Shown here one piece after another: positions 33,663-43,328 of a stretch of DNA of 64,000 nt (positions are counted from its first letter, which is position 1; each line of letters begins with the position of its first letter). The notes below the pieces were generated by a model. The model saw only the letters and a program-made list of their open reading frames with translations. It searched no databases and was not told where the DNA came from. The DNA is from Isoptericola sp044389085 (GTDB lineage Bacteria; Actinomycetota; Actinomycetes; Actinomycetales; Cellulomonadaceae). The stretch is from positions 186,001-250,000 of the forward strand of contig NZ_JBIRXP010000002.1 of the NCBI RefSeq assembly GCF_044389085.1. Direction: 5' to 3'. Both the position numbers and the translations under genes were made by a program.

Positions 33663-35839
33663 TCCGCCGGGCCGTCGTCGTCGCCCTGCTCGCCCTCGGC
33701 CTTCTGGGCGCTGGGCCAGCGTTGGGTGCTGCCGCCGCACCCGGGGGGACGACGGTGGTCTCGGCCGCGGGTGGGGTCGCAGCGAAGGCGTGCGCGTCTG
33801 CTCCCGAGCCGGCGTCGCCGTTGGCCGGGCTACCGGGCAAGCTCTACGGCAAGCCGGCCACGGCGAGCAACGCCGACCCGTTCACCAATCAGGACGTCAA
33901 GCTGGCGGACGTCTACGGCTACTCGTACCGCTGGGCGAACTACGACAACGGCTGCGTCCCCGGCTCGGACGTGCTCCCGAACGCGCAGACAGGCATGGCG
34001 AACTTCCTTCTGTCCAGCAGCGCGTCTGTCTCGGCGTTCACGCACAACCTGTTCAGCCTGGTGGTGACGCCCGACTTCTTGGCACCGCTCGACGACGTCC
34101 TGACGAGTGCGACCTCCGCGGTCAAGGGCGGGTTCTGGGACCCGTGGGTCACGGTGATCCTCATCCTCGTCACGGTGGGAGTCCTGGTCACGGCGATGCG
34201 CGCCGACGTGTCCTCGACGGTCACGACCGTCGGTTGGGCGCTGCTGGTCCTCGTTGGGGCGACCTACGTCATGAGCTATCCGGTGTCGTCGGCACGGGCC
34301 GTCGACGAGCTGGTGCAGCAGACGATCACGACGTCGGCTCGCGGAGTGGGTGTGGCGAACGAGACCTACGGCCCGCCGGTCCCGGGGAACGAAGGCAAGG
34401 AGAGCCCGAACGAGGCTCAGGCCGCGCTGGACGACATGTTCGACACGATCAACCGCGACCTGTTCTACGACGCCTGGCTCGAAGGCACGCTCGGATCCAA
34501 CGACAGCGCGGTTGCTCGCGAGCACGGGCCGAACCTGTTCCGAGCCTCGCACCTGACTTGGAGCGAGGCCGAGACGGTGAAGAACGACCCCGACGCCGGC
34601 CAGGCGATCGTCGATGCCAAGAAGGAGCTGTGGGTCAAGACCGCTGCCGCCGTCGAGCGCGAGGACTCCGGCGCCTATCAGCAGCTCACGGGGAACAACG
34701 GCCGGTGGGACGCCGCCGGAACGGTCGTGCTCAGGGTCGCCGTGATGATGCCCTTCCTGGCGGTCGCCGCGGTCTTCATCGTCGTCGCATACGTGGCCAC
34801 GCGCGTGTTCGTCCCGCTCGCGCCTGCGTTCGGCGTTCTTGGGCTGCTGTACGTCACCCAGGACTGGGTGATCGGGGTGCTCAAGCAGGTGGGCCGACTC
34901 ATCATCCTCGGGCCGGCGTTCTTCGTCGCGGCTCTGGCGAACCTCCTGCTAGCCACAGCCGTACTCGACTCCGACCTGGCGTTCGGCCTCAAGCTCGTCA
35001 TCGTGGCCGCAGTGCCGTTCATCCTGTTCAAGCTGCTGCGTCCTGGGCGCGCAGTTCCGGGCTCTAGGGCAGCACGGCGCATGGCTCGGTCGGGGATGGG
35101 GACGCTGCTCAACGCGTTCGTCACCCGTCAGGCGGTCCGGGGCGGTGTCGAGGACTCGAAGAAGAGCGACGGCGAGCAGACCGACGAGAAGAAGCATGGG
35201 CGCGAGCCCAGCGTCTACCGCCATGGCTACGCCAAGAGCGCTCCGGTAGCAGTTGGGAGCACCAGGGCGCTGCCCGCCGGGAACGGACCGCCGCGGGAGC
35301 TCGGCCCCGGTCGGCAGTCCGCCTCGGGGCGGGAGCTGCCTGAGGCACCGGGCGTGACGAATCGAGGTCGGCATCGAGATCGGACGAACGAGATCCCTGG
35401 GGCTCGGCCGGCCGATCGCCGAACACTGTCTCGTCGCACCCGCGGGGAACTGGCAGCGGGTGCCAGCGCTGCTGCCATCGCCGGGACTGCGGCGAGCAAC
35501 TCCGCGTCGGGATCACATGAAGCGTCCGCGCCTGAGCTGGGTGCCGTCGACACGCAGACCACGGCGGCGGGAACGTCAATCATCGGTTCCGTTCGCGAGA
35601 ATCCGGTCGCCGAGTGGCGCAAGTCTTCGCCAACCCGTCCAGACGATGCCGACGTCGACCTGTCCGGGCCGGTCGACAAGAACGCCCCGCGCGGTGAGGT
35701 CATCGGCGGCTCGACCACCCTGCCGGCCGGCGTCGTCGAGGCGGGCACGACCTACGACTCAGAAGGCAATGCCGTCTTCGAGATCTGGCGTCCACCGACC
35801 ACGGCGGACGCGAACGACGAGCGGGAGGAGTACCGCTGA
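33659..35839 (+). CDS. VirB6/TrbL-like polytopic conjugation protein
   Basis: The 726-residue protein has a signal-like N-terminus (RRAVVVALLALGLLGAGPAL), an extracytoplasmic region with DVYGYSYRWANYDNGC, and about seven membrane helices between residues 160 and 470 (for example WVTVILILVTVGVLVTAM and VVLRVAVMMPFLAVAAVFIV). The last 250 residues are hydrophilic and low in complexity. This matches VirB6-type channel subunits of actinobacterial type IV systems (SCO6881-like). It is coupled to the VirB4 and VirB8-like genes by overlaps. Confidence 0.75.
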   Translation: MIRRAVVVALLALGLLGAGPALGAAAAPGGTTVVSAAGGVAAKACASAPEPASPLAGLPGKLYGKPATASNADPFTNQDVKLADVYGYSYRWANYDNGCVPGSDVLPNAQTGMANFLLSSSASVSAFTHNLFSLVVTPDFLAPLDDVLTSATSAVKGGFWDPWVTVILILVTVGVLVTAMRADVSSTVTTVGWALLVLVGATYVMSYPVSSARAVDELVQQTITTSARGVGVANETYGPPVPGNEGKESPNEAQAALDDMFDTINRDLFYDAWLEGTLGSNDSAVAREHGPNLFRASHLTWSEAETVKNDPDAGQAIVDAKKELWVKTAAAVEREDSGAYQQLTGNNGRWDAAGTVVLRVAVMMPFLAVAAVFIVVAYVATRVFVPLAPAFGVLGLLYVTQDWVIGVLKQVGRLIILGPAFFVAALANLLLATAVLDSDLAFGLKLVIVAAVPFILFKLLRPGRAVPGSRAARRMARSGMGTLLNAFVTRQAVRGGVEDSKKSDGEQTDEKKHGREPSVYRHGYAKSAPVAVGSTRALPAGNGPPRELGPGRQSASGRELPEAPGVTNRGRHRDRTNEIPGARPADRRTLSRRTRGELAAGASAAAIAGTAASNSASGSHEASAPELGAVDTQTTAAGTSIIGSVRENPVAEWRKSSPTRPDDADVDLSGPVDKNAPRGEVIGGSTTLPAGVVEAGTTYDSEGNAVFEIWRPPTTADANDEREEYR

Positions 35840-36438
35840 TGTGGGAGATGCTTGCTCCGATCGTCCGCTGGCCCCTCTACTCGCCCCTGCGATTCGTCGG
35901 GGTCGTGGTGATCGCTCTGGTGGCCGTGTTCTTCGCCGGGGAGATCAACGACGAGGAAGGCGCGTCATCCGCCGCCGTCGTTCAGTCGGCCTCGCCCGAG
36001 TCCGTCGACGGCTTACTCTCCTCGGCCCCTACCCCTGACGAGACCTCGAGCTCGAGCATGGCGACGGGCGATGCGGCGTCTGTCGGAGCGTCTGACGACC
36101 TGAGTGCCGACCCGGCCGCCGATGATCCCGCCGCAGCCGCTGCCGACGTTGCCGCCGCTTTCGTGGCCGCCTGGGCCCGGCCAAACCTCGACAGCGACAC
36201 GTGGGCCAGTAACGTCCGCCCACTCGCGACGTCGGACCTCTGGTCCACCGCTCTGAGCATGACCGACCCGGCGAGTACGCCCGAAGTCACCGTGCGTGGG
36301 GAACCTCGCCAGGTCGCGATCAACGCCGAGGAGGCAGTCTTCGACGTCCCGACGACGGGCGACTGGGTCCGCGTTCGCGTCGTCCCCAGCCCGGACGACG
36401 CGACCTGGCTCGTCTCCCGTGTCGAGCCCGTGAGCTGA
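35839..36438 (+). CDS. VirB8/TcpC-like bitopic conjugation protein
   Basis: The 199-residue protein has one N-terminal membrane helix (FVGVVVIALVAVFFAG near 17-33), an acidic Ser/Ala-rich linker, and a C-terminal domain AAFVAAWARPNLDSDTWASN to the end with VRVRVVPSPDDATWLVSRVE. Single-helix proteins with an NTF2-like extracytoplasmic domain act as VirB8/TcpC assembly factors. ATG 35839 overlaps the stop of the VirB6-like gene. Confidence 0.6.
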   Translation: MWEMLAPIVRWPLYSPLRFVGVVVIALVAVFFAGEINDEEGASSAAVVQSASPESVDGLLSSAPTPDETSSSSMATGDAASVGASDDLSADPAADDPAAAAADVAAAFVAAWARPNLDSDTWASNVRPLATSDLWSTALSMTDPASTPEVTVRGEPRQVAINAEEAVFDVPTTGDWVRVRVVPSPDDATWLVSRVEPVS

Positions 36439-36454
36439 GGATGGTGAGGACCCG

Positions 36455-37774
36455 ATGGAAGCCGCCATCGCCGCGCTCGTCCTGTGGGCCAAGACCCAGG
36501 CGATCGGCTGGCTGGCCCGCAACTGGGGCAAGCTCGTCGCGGCTGGTCTCGCCCTTGTCGGCGTCGCAACCTTCCTGGCGGTGACCGCGGTGAGCCTGGT
36601 CTCGAGCAACGGACAGGTCACCGAAGCAGCGAACGCCTGCACCGAGCTGGGGTACGCCGTCGATCAGGCTGCGTACCAGCCGCCGCCGCTCGACCGGGCC
36701 CCGAGCATCCCTGCGGGTGGTTCGGTCCCCGGCTTCGGCCCCGGCGACGACGCCAAGATTGCCAGCGCCCAGGTGATCATCGCGGCCGGTGCTGCGGCCG
36801 GCGTCGGACGGCGAGGCATGATCGTCGCGATCGCTACCGCGCTACAGGAGTCTGGGCTCGAGAACGTCGACTACGGCGATCGCGACTCCCTCGGCCTGTT
36901 CCAGCAGCGTCCGTCGCAGGGGTGGGGGCGCGAGAAGCAAGTTCGCGACCCGAAGTTTGCTGCCCTCGCCTTCTTCGGTGGCCGGACGTCGCCGCACTTC
37001 GACGCCAAGTCGGGGAGAGCATCGCCCGGTGGACTCCTCGAAGTGTCGGGCTGGGCCGACCTGCCGATTACCGTCGCCGCGCAGAGCGTTCAGCGTTCTG
37101 CTTTCCCGAGCGCGTATGCCAAGCACGAAGAGCGCGCCATCGTGATCGTCGACGCCCTCGCGGGCGACGCGGCCTCGACGGCACCGATCGCCACGGCATC
37201 CTCGGAGGGCGACCAGACGAGCGACAGCCAGCAAGCCGTCGTGTCGGCTGCCGACTACCGTGCGAGCGGCGTCGACATCGACAGCTTCTGCTCGAGCGAA
37301 TTCGAGCTGGCGTCGGCCAAGAGCCCGGTCGCAGCGGCGTCGGGTCAGCTCATCCCGACAGGGGAGTGGACAGCGCCGATCCACTCGAAGGTCACCTCGC
37401 CGTTCGGCACGCGATTCCACCCGATCTACCACGAGGCGCGGCTGCATGCCGGCACCGACTTTCACGCCGTCGTCGGGACGCCGATCGCCTCGCCAACGAC
37501 GGGGGTGGTCGAGTCGGTGGGATGGAGCTCGGGCGGAGGGCTGAACGTGGCCATCGAGCACGCCGGTGGCGTGACGACGCGCCACCTGCACCTGTCCGAG
37601 GCGCTCGTGAAGCCGGGTGAGGAGGTCCAGGGAGGGCAGACCATCGCCCTGTCCGGCGACAGTGGTGTCGGCACGGGCGCGCACTACCACTTCGAGGTGC
37701 ACGTCGACGGAGAGCCCGTCGACCCGGAGTCCTTCATGCGCCAGCACGGAGTCAACCTGCGAGCCTGGTCATGA
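36455..37774 (+). CDS. Bifunctional peptidoglycan hydrolase (lysozyme-like plus M23 peptidase)
   Basis: The 439-residue membrane-anchored protein has a helix near residues 30-50 (KLVAAGLALVGVATFLAVTA). A lytic domain near 100-220 contains GMIVAIATALQESGLENVDY and SLGLFQQRPSQGWG, with Glu in the catalytic position of goose-lysozyme/SLT-like folds. The C-terminal M23 metallopeptidase has HAGTDFHAVVG near 331, HLHLSE near 371 and HYHFEVHVDG near 410 with the zinc ligands present. It would open the cell wall for the transfer channel (VirB1/TcpG role). It is coupled to the following gene. Confidence 0.88.
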   Translation: MEAAIAALVLWAKTQAIGWLARNWGKLVAAGLALVGVATFLAVTAVSLVSSNGQVTEAANACTELGYAVDQAAYQPPPLDRAPSIPAGGSVPGFGPGDDAKIASAQVIIAAGAAAGVGRRGMIVAIATALQESGLENVDYGDRDSLGLFQQRPSQGWGREKQVRDPKFAALAFFGGRTSPHFDAKSGRASPGGLLEVSGWADLPITVAAQSVQRSAFPSAYAKHEERAIVIVDALAGDAASTAPIATASSEGDQTSDSQQAVVSAADYRASGVDIDSFCSSEFELASAKSPVAAASGQLIPTGEWTAPIHSKVTSPFGTRFHPIYHEARLHAGTDFHAVVGTPIASPTTGVVESVGWSSGGGLNVAIEHAGGVTTRHLHLSEALVKPGEEVQGGQTIALSGDSGVGTGAHYHFEVHVDGEPVDPESFMRQHGVNLRAWS

Positions 37775-38439
37775 TGGACGCCGAGTTCTTCGCGTTCGAG
37801 GACATGACGTGGCAGACGGTGCCTCCACCGTCCCGCCACCCGATCCCGGCTGCGTTCGTGCGTGACCTCGATGTCGGGTCCGAACTGACGATCGGTATCC
37901 CGGGCCGCTACTTCATCGACGGCCAGATCCTGCTGCGAACGGAACGGTCGAGCGTCGAGTTCCCCGACGACGGCGAGCTGCACGAGGCGCTGGCCGTCTG
38001 TGCGCCGATGCACTACTGGACCTGGCGGGTCGCGCCGAGCCGAAACCCGGTGATGCAGTGGTGGCCGATCGAGCACGCGTGGCTCTACCGGGATGCGCTG
38101 CCTGCGGAGAGGTCGGGGCGCTCGGTGACTGACGAGCCCACGACGGAGGCGCCGTCGTGGTTGGACCGCGTGCGTGCCGACCTGAAGCAGCCTCCGGTGC
38201 TCAAGCCGATCGGCGCCAGGGAGGCCGGCGCCCTCACTGGGCGGACACTGCGCTCCCGCAACGCGGAGGGGGAGTGGTTCTGGTTCGTCGGCGTCTCCGA
38301 GCCGCTCGACGTCGACGGCGACTTCTGCGTCCGCGCCGTCCCGCAGTCCCACTGGTGGCTCCACCAGGTGGGCTACTACCCGGAGCTGCAGGACAAGGTC
38401 CGGACGATCCCGCTGCATCGTCTGTTCGCCTACGTCTAG
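37771..38439 (+). CDS. Conjugation-module hypothetical protein
   Basis: The 222-residue soluble protein is rich in Trp and Pro; blocks include MHYWTWRVAPSRNPVMQWWP near 84 and SHWWLHQVGYYPELQDKVRT near 192. It has no signal peptide or membrane helix. It overlaps the hydrolase gene by four bases, so it belongs to the transfer operon. I recognise no family. Confidence 0.65.
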   Translation: MMDAEFFAFEDMTWQTVPPPSRHPIPAAFVRDLDVGSELTIGIPGRYFIDGQILLRTERSSVEFPDDGELHEALAVCAPMHYWTWRVAPSRNPVMQWWPIEHAWLYRDALPAERSGRSVTDEPTTEAPSWLDRVRADLKQPPVLKPIGAREAGALTGRTLRSRNAEGEWFWFVGVSEPLDVDGDFCVRAVPQSHWWLHQVGYYPELQDKVRTIPLHRLFAYV

Positions 38440-38448
38440 GGGGGAGCC

Positions 38449-38784
38449 GTGAGCAACGACCGTCAAGGTGAAGGTGAGATTCAGCAGGTCTTCTACTGGG
38501 TCCTCGCCCTCGTGAGCCTCGTCGCAATCAGGCAGCTGTGGACCGCGAAGCTGCGGCCCTGGTTCGAGCAGGTATGGGGCGAGATCCAGTCAGGTGAGGT
38601 CGCTGATCTGCCGGTGGTCGGCCGGCTCGACCAGGCGGACGTCGTCGGTGTTGGCGTCCTCGTTGTGCTACTTCTCGCCATATTCGTCGTGGTTGCCTCC
38701 GCCTTCAGGAAGCGGCGTCGGATGGCCCACAGTTCGGCCACCAAGCGGCGATCTGCGGCGCGCTCCGGCACCCATTGGCGCTGA
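38449..38784 (+). CDS. Small membrane protein at the end of the conjugation module
   Basis: The 111-residue protein starts with GTG 38449 after GGGGGAGCC. It has a weak helix near 15-30 (VFYWVLALVSLVAIRQLW) and a strong one near 62-80 (VVGVGVLVVLLLAIFVVVASAF), ending in a very basic tail (RKRRRMAHSSATKRRS). It is probably an inner-membrane accessory protein of the module; no family is assigned. Confidence 0.55.
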   Translation: MSNDRQGEGEIQQVFYWVLALVSLVAIRQLWTAKLRPWFEQVWGEIQSGEVADLPVVGRLDQADVVGVGVLVVLLLAIFVVVASAFRKRRRMAHSSATKRRSAARSGTHWR

Positions 38785-38851
38785 TCGGACCTCGAAACTG
38801 ACTGTCGGGGACGAACTAGGCGATGTGGCCGGGCAGGGGCACGATGGGACC

Positions 38852-39430
38852 ATGTGGAGCGCAGAGGTAGCGCCGAAACTGGCGTCCGAGTATCTGTCGG
38901 TTCTCGGCCGTCGCTGGGACCACGTCCAGGCTGTAGGGCGACTTGCTGAGGGCCTCGCGGCAGCCGGCACGGTCTCGCCTGACGTGGTTGCGGCGGCTTG
39001 GTTGCATGACCTGGGATACGCCGAGGAGCTCTCGACGACAGGTTTGCACCCGCTCGATGGAGCGACCTTTCTCATGACCGAGGGCGTTCCAGCGGAGATC
39101 GTGGCCCTCGTCGCCCACCACACGGGTGCCGACTATGAGGCAGTCGAGCGCGGGCTGAGTGGGCGTCTCGCGGAGCTGCCTGTGCCAGATCTGGACGAGC
39201 TCGACGTGCTCACCCTGTTGGACCTCGTCACCGCACCGGACGGGACCGCGACCGACCCAGAGACCAGGGTCGCGGAGATCCTGAGCAGGTATCCGACATT
39301 TAGTCCGGTTCATCGCGCAGTCGCCCGCTCGCGGGACTCTCTCCTTGTGTCCGCCAGGCGCGCGCGCGAGCGACTCGGGCTAGCCGATGAATGGCCCGCT
39401 GGACCTGCTGAGAGCGTGCTCAAGTCGTAG
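38852..39430 (+). CDS. HD domain phosphohydrolase
   Basis: The 192-residue protein contains the HD signature: WDHVQAV near residue 20, AAWLHDLGYAEE near 49 (His-Asp pair), GLHPLDGATFL near 66 and HHTGADY near 91. Such proteins hydrolyse nucleotides or phosphate esters. Its 3' end overlaps the convergent Nudix gene by 51 bases. HD/Nudix pairs are frequent in actinomycete elements. ATG 38852 is chosen because the frame upstream reads through the preceding gene. Confidence 0.8.
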   Translation: MWSAEVAPKLASEYLSVLGRRWDHVQAVGRLAEGLAAAGTVSPDVVAAAWLHDLGYAEELSTTGLHPLDGATFLMTEGVPAEIVALVAHHTGADYEAVERGLSGRLAELPVPDLDELDVLTLLDLVTAPDGTATDPETRVAEILSRYPTFSPVHRAVARSRDSLLVSARRARERLGLADEWPAGPAESVLKS

Positions 39431-39850
39431 CCGCATCGACGGGTGCAGGTCCAGGTCCGCGATCTGCTCAGGCGTGAGCCACTCGACCTCATCGCTCTCG
39501 GAGCTCGTCTGTCGCTCACCACCAGTGAGTCGCGCGCGGAACGCGATCGAGAACTGCTGGCGTACCTCACCGTCGTCGTACTGCATGACGTGTTTCGGGT
39601 TGGTGTAGGTCCCGGTGATCGCTTCGACCTCGACGTCGTAGCCCGTCTCTTCCTTGACCTCGCGGATCACGGTGTCGGCGATGCTCTCGCCCAGCTCGTG
39701 ACCGCCACCGGGGAGGGCCCACCTGTCGTTGTCGGTCTTGTGGATCATCAGTACGCGTCCCAGGTCGTCCTGGACGATCGCGACAACTGAGGGCACCACG
39801 GCGTTGATCGCGGGAGCGTTGGGGTCATCGATGTAGTCGATGCGGGCCAT
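39380..39850 (-). CDS. Nudix hydrolase, possibly Pif-like
   Basis: The 156-residue protein starts MARIDYIDDPNAPAINAVVP with GGAGG five bases before ATG 39850. The Nudix box GGHELGESIADTVIREVKEE TGYD near residue 46 is complete. pSAM2 of Streptomyces encodes the Nudix protein Pif, which blocks redundant transfer between element-bearing cells; position on an AICE suggests but does not prove the same role. It converges on, and overlaps, the HD gene. Confidence 0.8.
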   Translation of the reverse strand: MARIDYIDDPNAPAINAVVPSVVAIVQDDLGRVLMIHKTDNDRWALPGGGHELGESIADTVIREVKEETGYDVEVEAITGTYTNPKHVMQYDDGEVRQQFSIAFRARLTGGERQTSSESDEVEWLTPEQIADLDLHPSMRLRLEHALSRSSGPFIG

Positions 39851-39928
39851 GTCCTCCAGCCTACGGGGGCTTCTCCGCTGGGGTGCGCGATGACGGGGAC
39901 ACCGCGCCTTCGACTGCTCAAGGGACCA

Positions 39929-39958
39929 TGCGAGCCGCGCTGTCAGTCGCGGCTCGCA
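39929..39958. terminator. Perfect 11-bp hairpin upstream of the toxin locus
   Basis: TGCGAGCCGCG (39929-39939) pairs with CGCGGCTCGCA (39948-39958) around an 8-base loop. It lies between the Nudix gene start and the LamG/DNRLRE gene. It may insulate the toxin locus from transcription out of the conjugation operon. Confidence 0.6.
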
Positions 39959-40119
39959 AGATTTCACCCGCGCCGATTATTGCGCTTTTAGCACTTTAGG
40001 GCTACGAACCAAACCGCTTCTAGGTGACGTTTTGATAACGAATCGTGAGAGCGCTTGCCGAGGTTCCAGGTTCCGTGGAGATTTCTGCCAGTTGTTTTGG
40101 CAAACGAATCGAGGTTGGC

Positions 40120-43100
40120 GTGACGCGCAGTGCGGTGCGGGTACGGACGCTTGGCTGCGGGCTGGCGTTGTCGCTGGTCTTGGTCTCAAATCTAGTGCCG
40201 GCGTCGGCAGACCCTGTGGAGAGTGCCGGGGGCCTTGCAGGTGCGCAGGTGGACTGTGTGTCCGAGGCGGAGACGGTCGACGAGGCCGCGGAGGTCTCCG
40301 TTGCGTGCGATCAGGAAACGCTGGTTGCGGCCGAGTTGACGGAGTGGTCGACCTCCTACGTCACCGCGTCGGGAGACCTCCAGGTCGACTACACGGCGAC
40401 GGCGGTGCGTCAGGACTCTGACGGTGACGGCCAGTGGGGTGCCGTGGACGTCGCGGTCTCGGACGTGCCGACGACGGATGTCGTGGATGGTGTGCCTGCG
40501 GGGATGCATGCGGTGACTGGTGGGGTGGAACCGATCTGGCTGAACCCGGGTGGTGAGGAGGGCGCATCTCTTCCGCTGGCGGTCATGGGGGGCAGTAGCG
40601 AGCGGGTCACGATGTACTCGCAGTCGCTCCCGGTCACTGGTCCGGTGACGATCGAGGACGAGCGTGTCTCGTACGACTTGGGTGGCGGCGTGACGATGGT
40701 CGTCACGGTCAACGCCGAGGGGTCGATGGTGACGCCCGTGGTGCGTGTCGAGGACGAGGCCGCCCTGGAGTATCTGCGCAATGACCTTTTGTCCGCCGGT
40801 GCCGTCGCGCCCACGGCGCTGCGGTTGTCCTTCCCCTTGGATGTCTCGGTCGGTCTCCGGGTGGCGCCTACTGAGGTCGGGTTTCAGGTCAGGGATGCCG
40901 ATGGTCAGGCGGTTTTCGAGTCCGGACCAGTACAGATGTGGGACTCCTCCGCCGATGTTTTGAACTGGGACAAAGTTGGTCCTGGGGGCGGCGATACCGC
41001 AATGGCGCGCGCGGCGAGTGGGGACGCGGAGACTGGCGGTGCTCCCGCCGGCGAGGGTGTGGCCGCGGATCGGCTGGCGGCACCGGTTGTGGGTGACGCA
41101 GTGCACCTGATGGATGTGTCCGTTGCCGATGACGTAGTGACTGTCGCCCCGGACCCGCAAGTGCTGGCCGATCCCGAACTTGAGTACCCGTTGCATCTGG
41201 ACCCCAGCATCGGGTCGAGTGCACCGGCTCGATGGGCGACGGTGCGCTCAAGGTGGGCGTCAAGCACCTATTGGAAGCCGAGCGGGTCGCAGGCGGTGGG
41301 CTTCTGTGATGTCTCTCGGGCCGCCGAGTGCGGGGGAGACACCACCGACCGACTGTTCTGGCACTTCCGATTGCTGCGGCAGGGCTCCGACGGGGTGTAC
41401 CTCGAGGACCTGAAGGGGTCGGACATCAAGGACGCGACGTTCAGCGTCTACGGCGCTCACTCGTGGGATTGCTCCGCCCGGGATGTCGACGTATATGGCA
41501 CCTACGAGCTGGTGGAGACGGTCTCGTGGAATGACCAGCCCGGGTGGCGGTCCCTTCAGGACACCCAGGCAGTTTCGCACAAGGCTGACTGCGACAACCG
41601 CAGGTACATCAAGTTTGACGTGACCACACGCGTGCAGACTGCAGCTAACGCCGACGTGTCGAACATTTCGCTGGGCATGCGGGCTGGCAGCGAGAGCTCA
41701 ATGACGTGGTGGAAGCGGTACGACTCAAGCACGGCGAAGCTGAGTATCATTTTCGACCGGCCGCCGCTTCCTCCGACCAGCTCATACACAAACATCACGG
41801 GGGCCGATGTCCCCAAGACGACTTGTCCGACCTCGTATGCCGCTCGGGTGATCGTGGATACCGCCCGGCCGATCCTGCGTGCCCGCGGCACAGAGCCGGA
41901 TGGCACCTCGCAGGTACGGCTGCGCTTCCGCGTCCTGGAACACTCGAGCGGTGCTGCGATCTGGTACTCGACGTGGACGACCGCGGCCAGCGCGAGCACA
42001 TCGGGCCAGCGGACCGTCACCGAGAGCCTGCAGTCCAGCAAGGCCTACCGGTGGCAGGTTCAGGTCAGTTCGACGGACTCGGTCACGGGCAAGGCGTTGA
42101 CCACGGAGTGGGGAGACTCTCCGACCTGCTACTTCGGCGTTGACACGACGTACCCGAACCCGCCGACGGTGACGAGCTCGAACTATCCGTCGCGCCAGGT
42201 GGCCGGGGCCGTGGGCACAGCGATCAAGCTCAGCTTTGGTGCGAACGGGTCCTCTGACGTCGAGAAGTTCGAGTACGCGTACAACAACACGAGCTACAAG
42301 CCCGTCGCTGCCTCGAACGGGGCCGCGTCCGTGACGATTCCTGTCACTCGCGCCGGCCTGAACTATGTCTTGGTGCGCTCCAGGGACCGCGTGAACCTGG
42401 TGTCCGATGTGACCCGGTACGAGTTCTACGTCGGTTTCCCCTTCGCGGACGGACATTGGCAGTTCAACGACACCGGCTGGCAGAACGGAGGGCTCACGAG
42501 TGCCGCCAACACCGTTGCAGGCGCCAAGACGGGGCCGTTGACGTTGTCGGGTGGGGTGACGTGGGAGCCCAGCCGCTCGCCCGGATACGGCGATCCCGTG
42601 GTGCCGAACGGGGCGCTCCACTTCCCGGCGACCGGTACCGGTGTGGCCCGCGCGGCCGCTGCCGCCGTGGACGGCTCAGAGTCGTTCACCGTGACGGCCG
42701 TGCTCAATGCGGACGACGTGAGCCATTCGTCGGCCGCTGTGTCGCAGGAGCCAACTCCTGGCGCCACGACCGCGGATGGGAACGTGTACTCCAGCTTCCA
42801 CCTCGGGCTCAGCGCGAGCGCTGACTGCCCTACCGAGGACGTGGCTCCGTGCTGGGCCTTCTGGCACGTGCTGTCCGAGGACGACGGCCCGGACAATGCC
42901 ATCGCGCGAAGCGTCATCCCGGCCGTTGCTGGCCAATGGGTGCGTGTAGTCGGCGTGTACCGCTTCCAGGACGGTGCCAAGGCTGGAGACGGTAAGAACT
43001 CCACGCTTCAGGTCTTCGCATGCTCCCTGGACGCTTGGCCAGAAGATCCGCAGGCCAGCACCCAGGTCAAGATCGCTGACACCGACCCGGACTGGAAGCC

Positions 43101-43263
43101 ATGGACTGCGGCTGGCCCGCTGCGCCTTGGCTCGGGTATCGACCATAACGGGAACCCGAAGTGGCCCTTCGAAGGCGCAATTGACGAGGTCCGCGTTTAC
43201 AAGGGCCAAGTGATCGACGCTGCGGACATGACGCGGCTGTGCAGCGAAGCTCCGATCTCGTGA
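40120..43263 (+). CDS. Secreted DNRLRE/LamG domain protein, partner of the RHS toxin
   Basis: The 1047-residue exported protein has a Sec signal peptide (VRVRTLGCGLALSLVLVSNL ending PASADP). A beta-rich region fills about 60-340; a DNRLRE-type domain near 365-550 includes DRLFWHFRLLRQGSDGVYLE and TVSWNDQPGWRSL; fibronectin-like repeats lie around 560-770; the C-terminal 250 residues carry the LamG-like jelly roll (HWQFNDTGWQNGG through EGAIDEVRVYKGQVI). Genes of this type commonly precede secreted actinobacterial RHS proteins. GTG 40120, after GAGG, is preferred to 40045 because the signal peptide then starts at once. Confidence 0.75.
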   Translation: MTRSAVRVRTLGCGLALSLVLVSNLVPASADPVESAGGLAGAQVDCVSEAETVDEAAEVSVACDQETLVAAELTEWSTSYVTASGDLQVDYTATAVRQDSDGDGQWGAVDVAVSDVPTTDVVDGVPAGMHAVTGGVEPIWLNPGGEEGASLPLAVMGGSSERVTMYSQSLPVTGPVTIEDERVSYDLGGGVTMVVTVNAEGSMVTPVVRVEDEAALEYLRNDLLSAGAVAPTALRLSFPLDVSVGLRVAPTEVGFQVRDADGQAVFESGPVQMWDSSADVLNWDKVGPGGGDTAMARAASGDAETGGAPAGEGVAADRLAAPVVGDAVHLMDVSVADDVVTVAPDPQVLADPELEYPLHLDPSIGSSAPARWATVRSRWASSTYWKPSGSQAVGFCDVSRAAECGGDTTDRLFWHFRLLRQGSDGVYLEDLKGSDIKDATFSVYGAHSWDCSARDVDVYGTYELVETVSWNDQPGWRSLQDTQAVSHKADCDNRRYIKFDVTTRVQTAANADVSNISLGMRAGSESSMTWWKRYDSSTAKLSIIFDRPPLPPTSSYTNITGADVPKTTCPTSYAARVIVDTARPILRARGTEPDGTSQVRLRFRVLEHSSGAAIWYSTWTTAASASTSGQRTVTESLQSSKAYRWQVQVSSTDSVTGKALTTEWGDSPTCYFGVDTTYPNPPTVTSSNYPSRQVAGAVGTAIKLSFGANGSSDVEKFEYAYNNTSYKPVAASNGAASVTIPVTRAGLNYVLVRSRDRVNLVSDVTRYEFYVGFPFADGHWQFNDTGWQNGGLTSAANTVAGAKTGPLTLSGGVTWEPSRSPGYGDPVVPNGALHFPATGTGVARAAAAAVDGSESFTVTAVLNADDVSHSSAAVSQEPTPGATTADGNVYSSFHLGLSASADCPTEDVAPCWAFWHVLSEDDGPDNAIARSVIPAVAGQWVRVVGVYRFQDGAKAGDGKNSTLQVFACSLDAWPEDPQASTQVKIADTDPDWKPWTAAGPLRLGSGIDHNGNPKWPFEGAIDEVRVYKGQVIDAADMTRLCSEAPIS

Positions 43264-43328
43264 CACGTGCCCAGGGCGGAGTCGCCCGCAATCGGCGCCA
43301 GTTTCCGGTCTATACGAAGGGCACGAGT

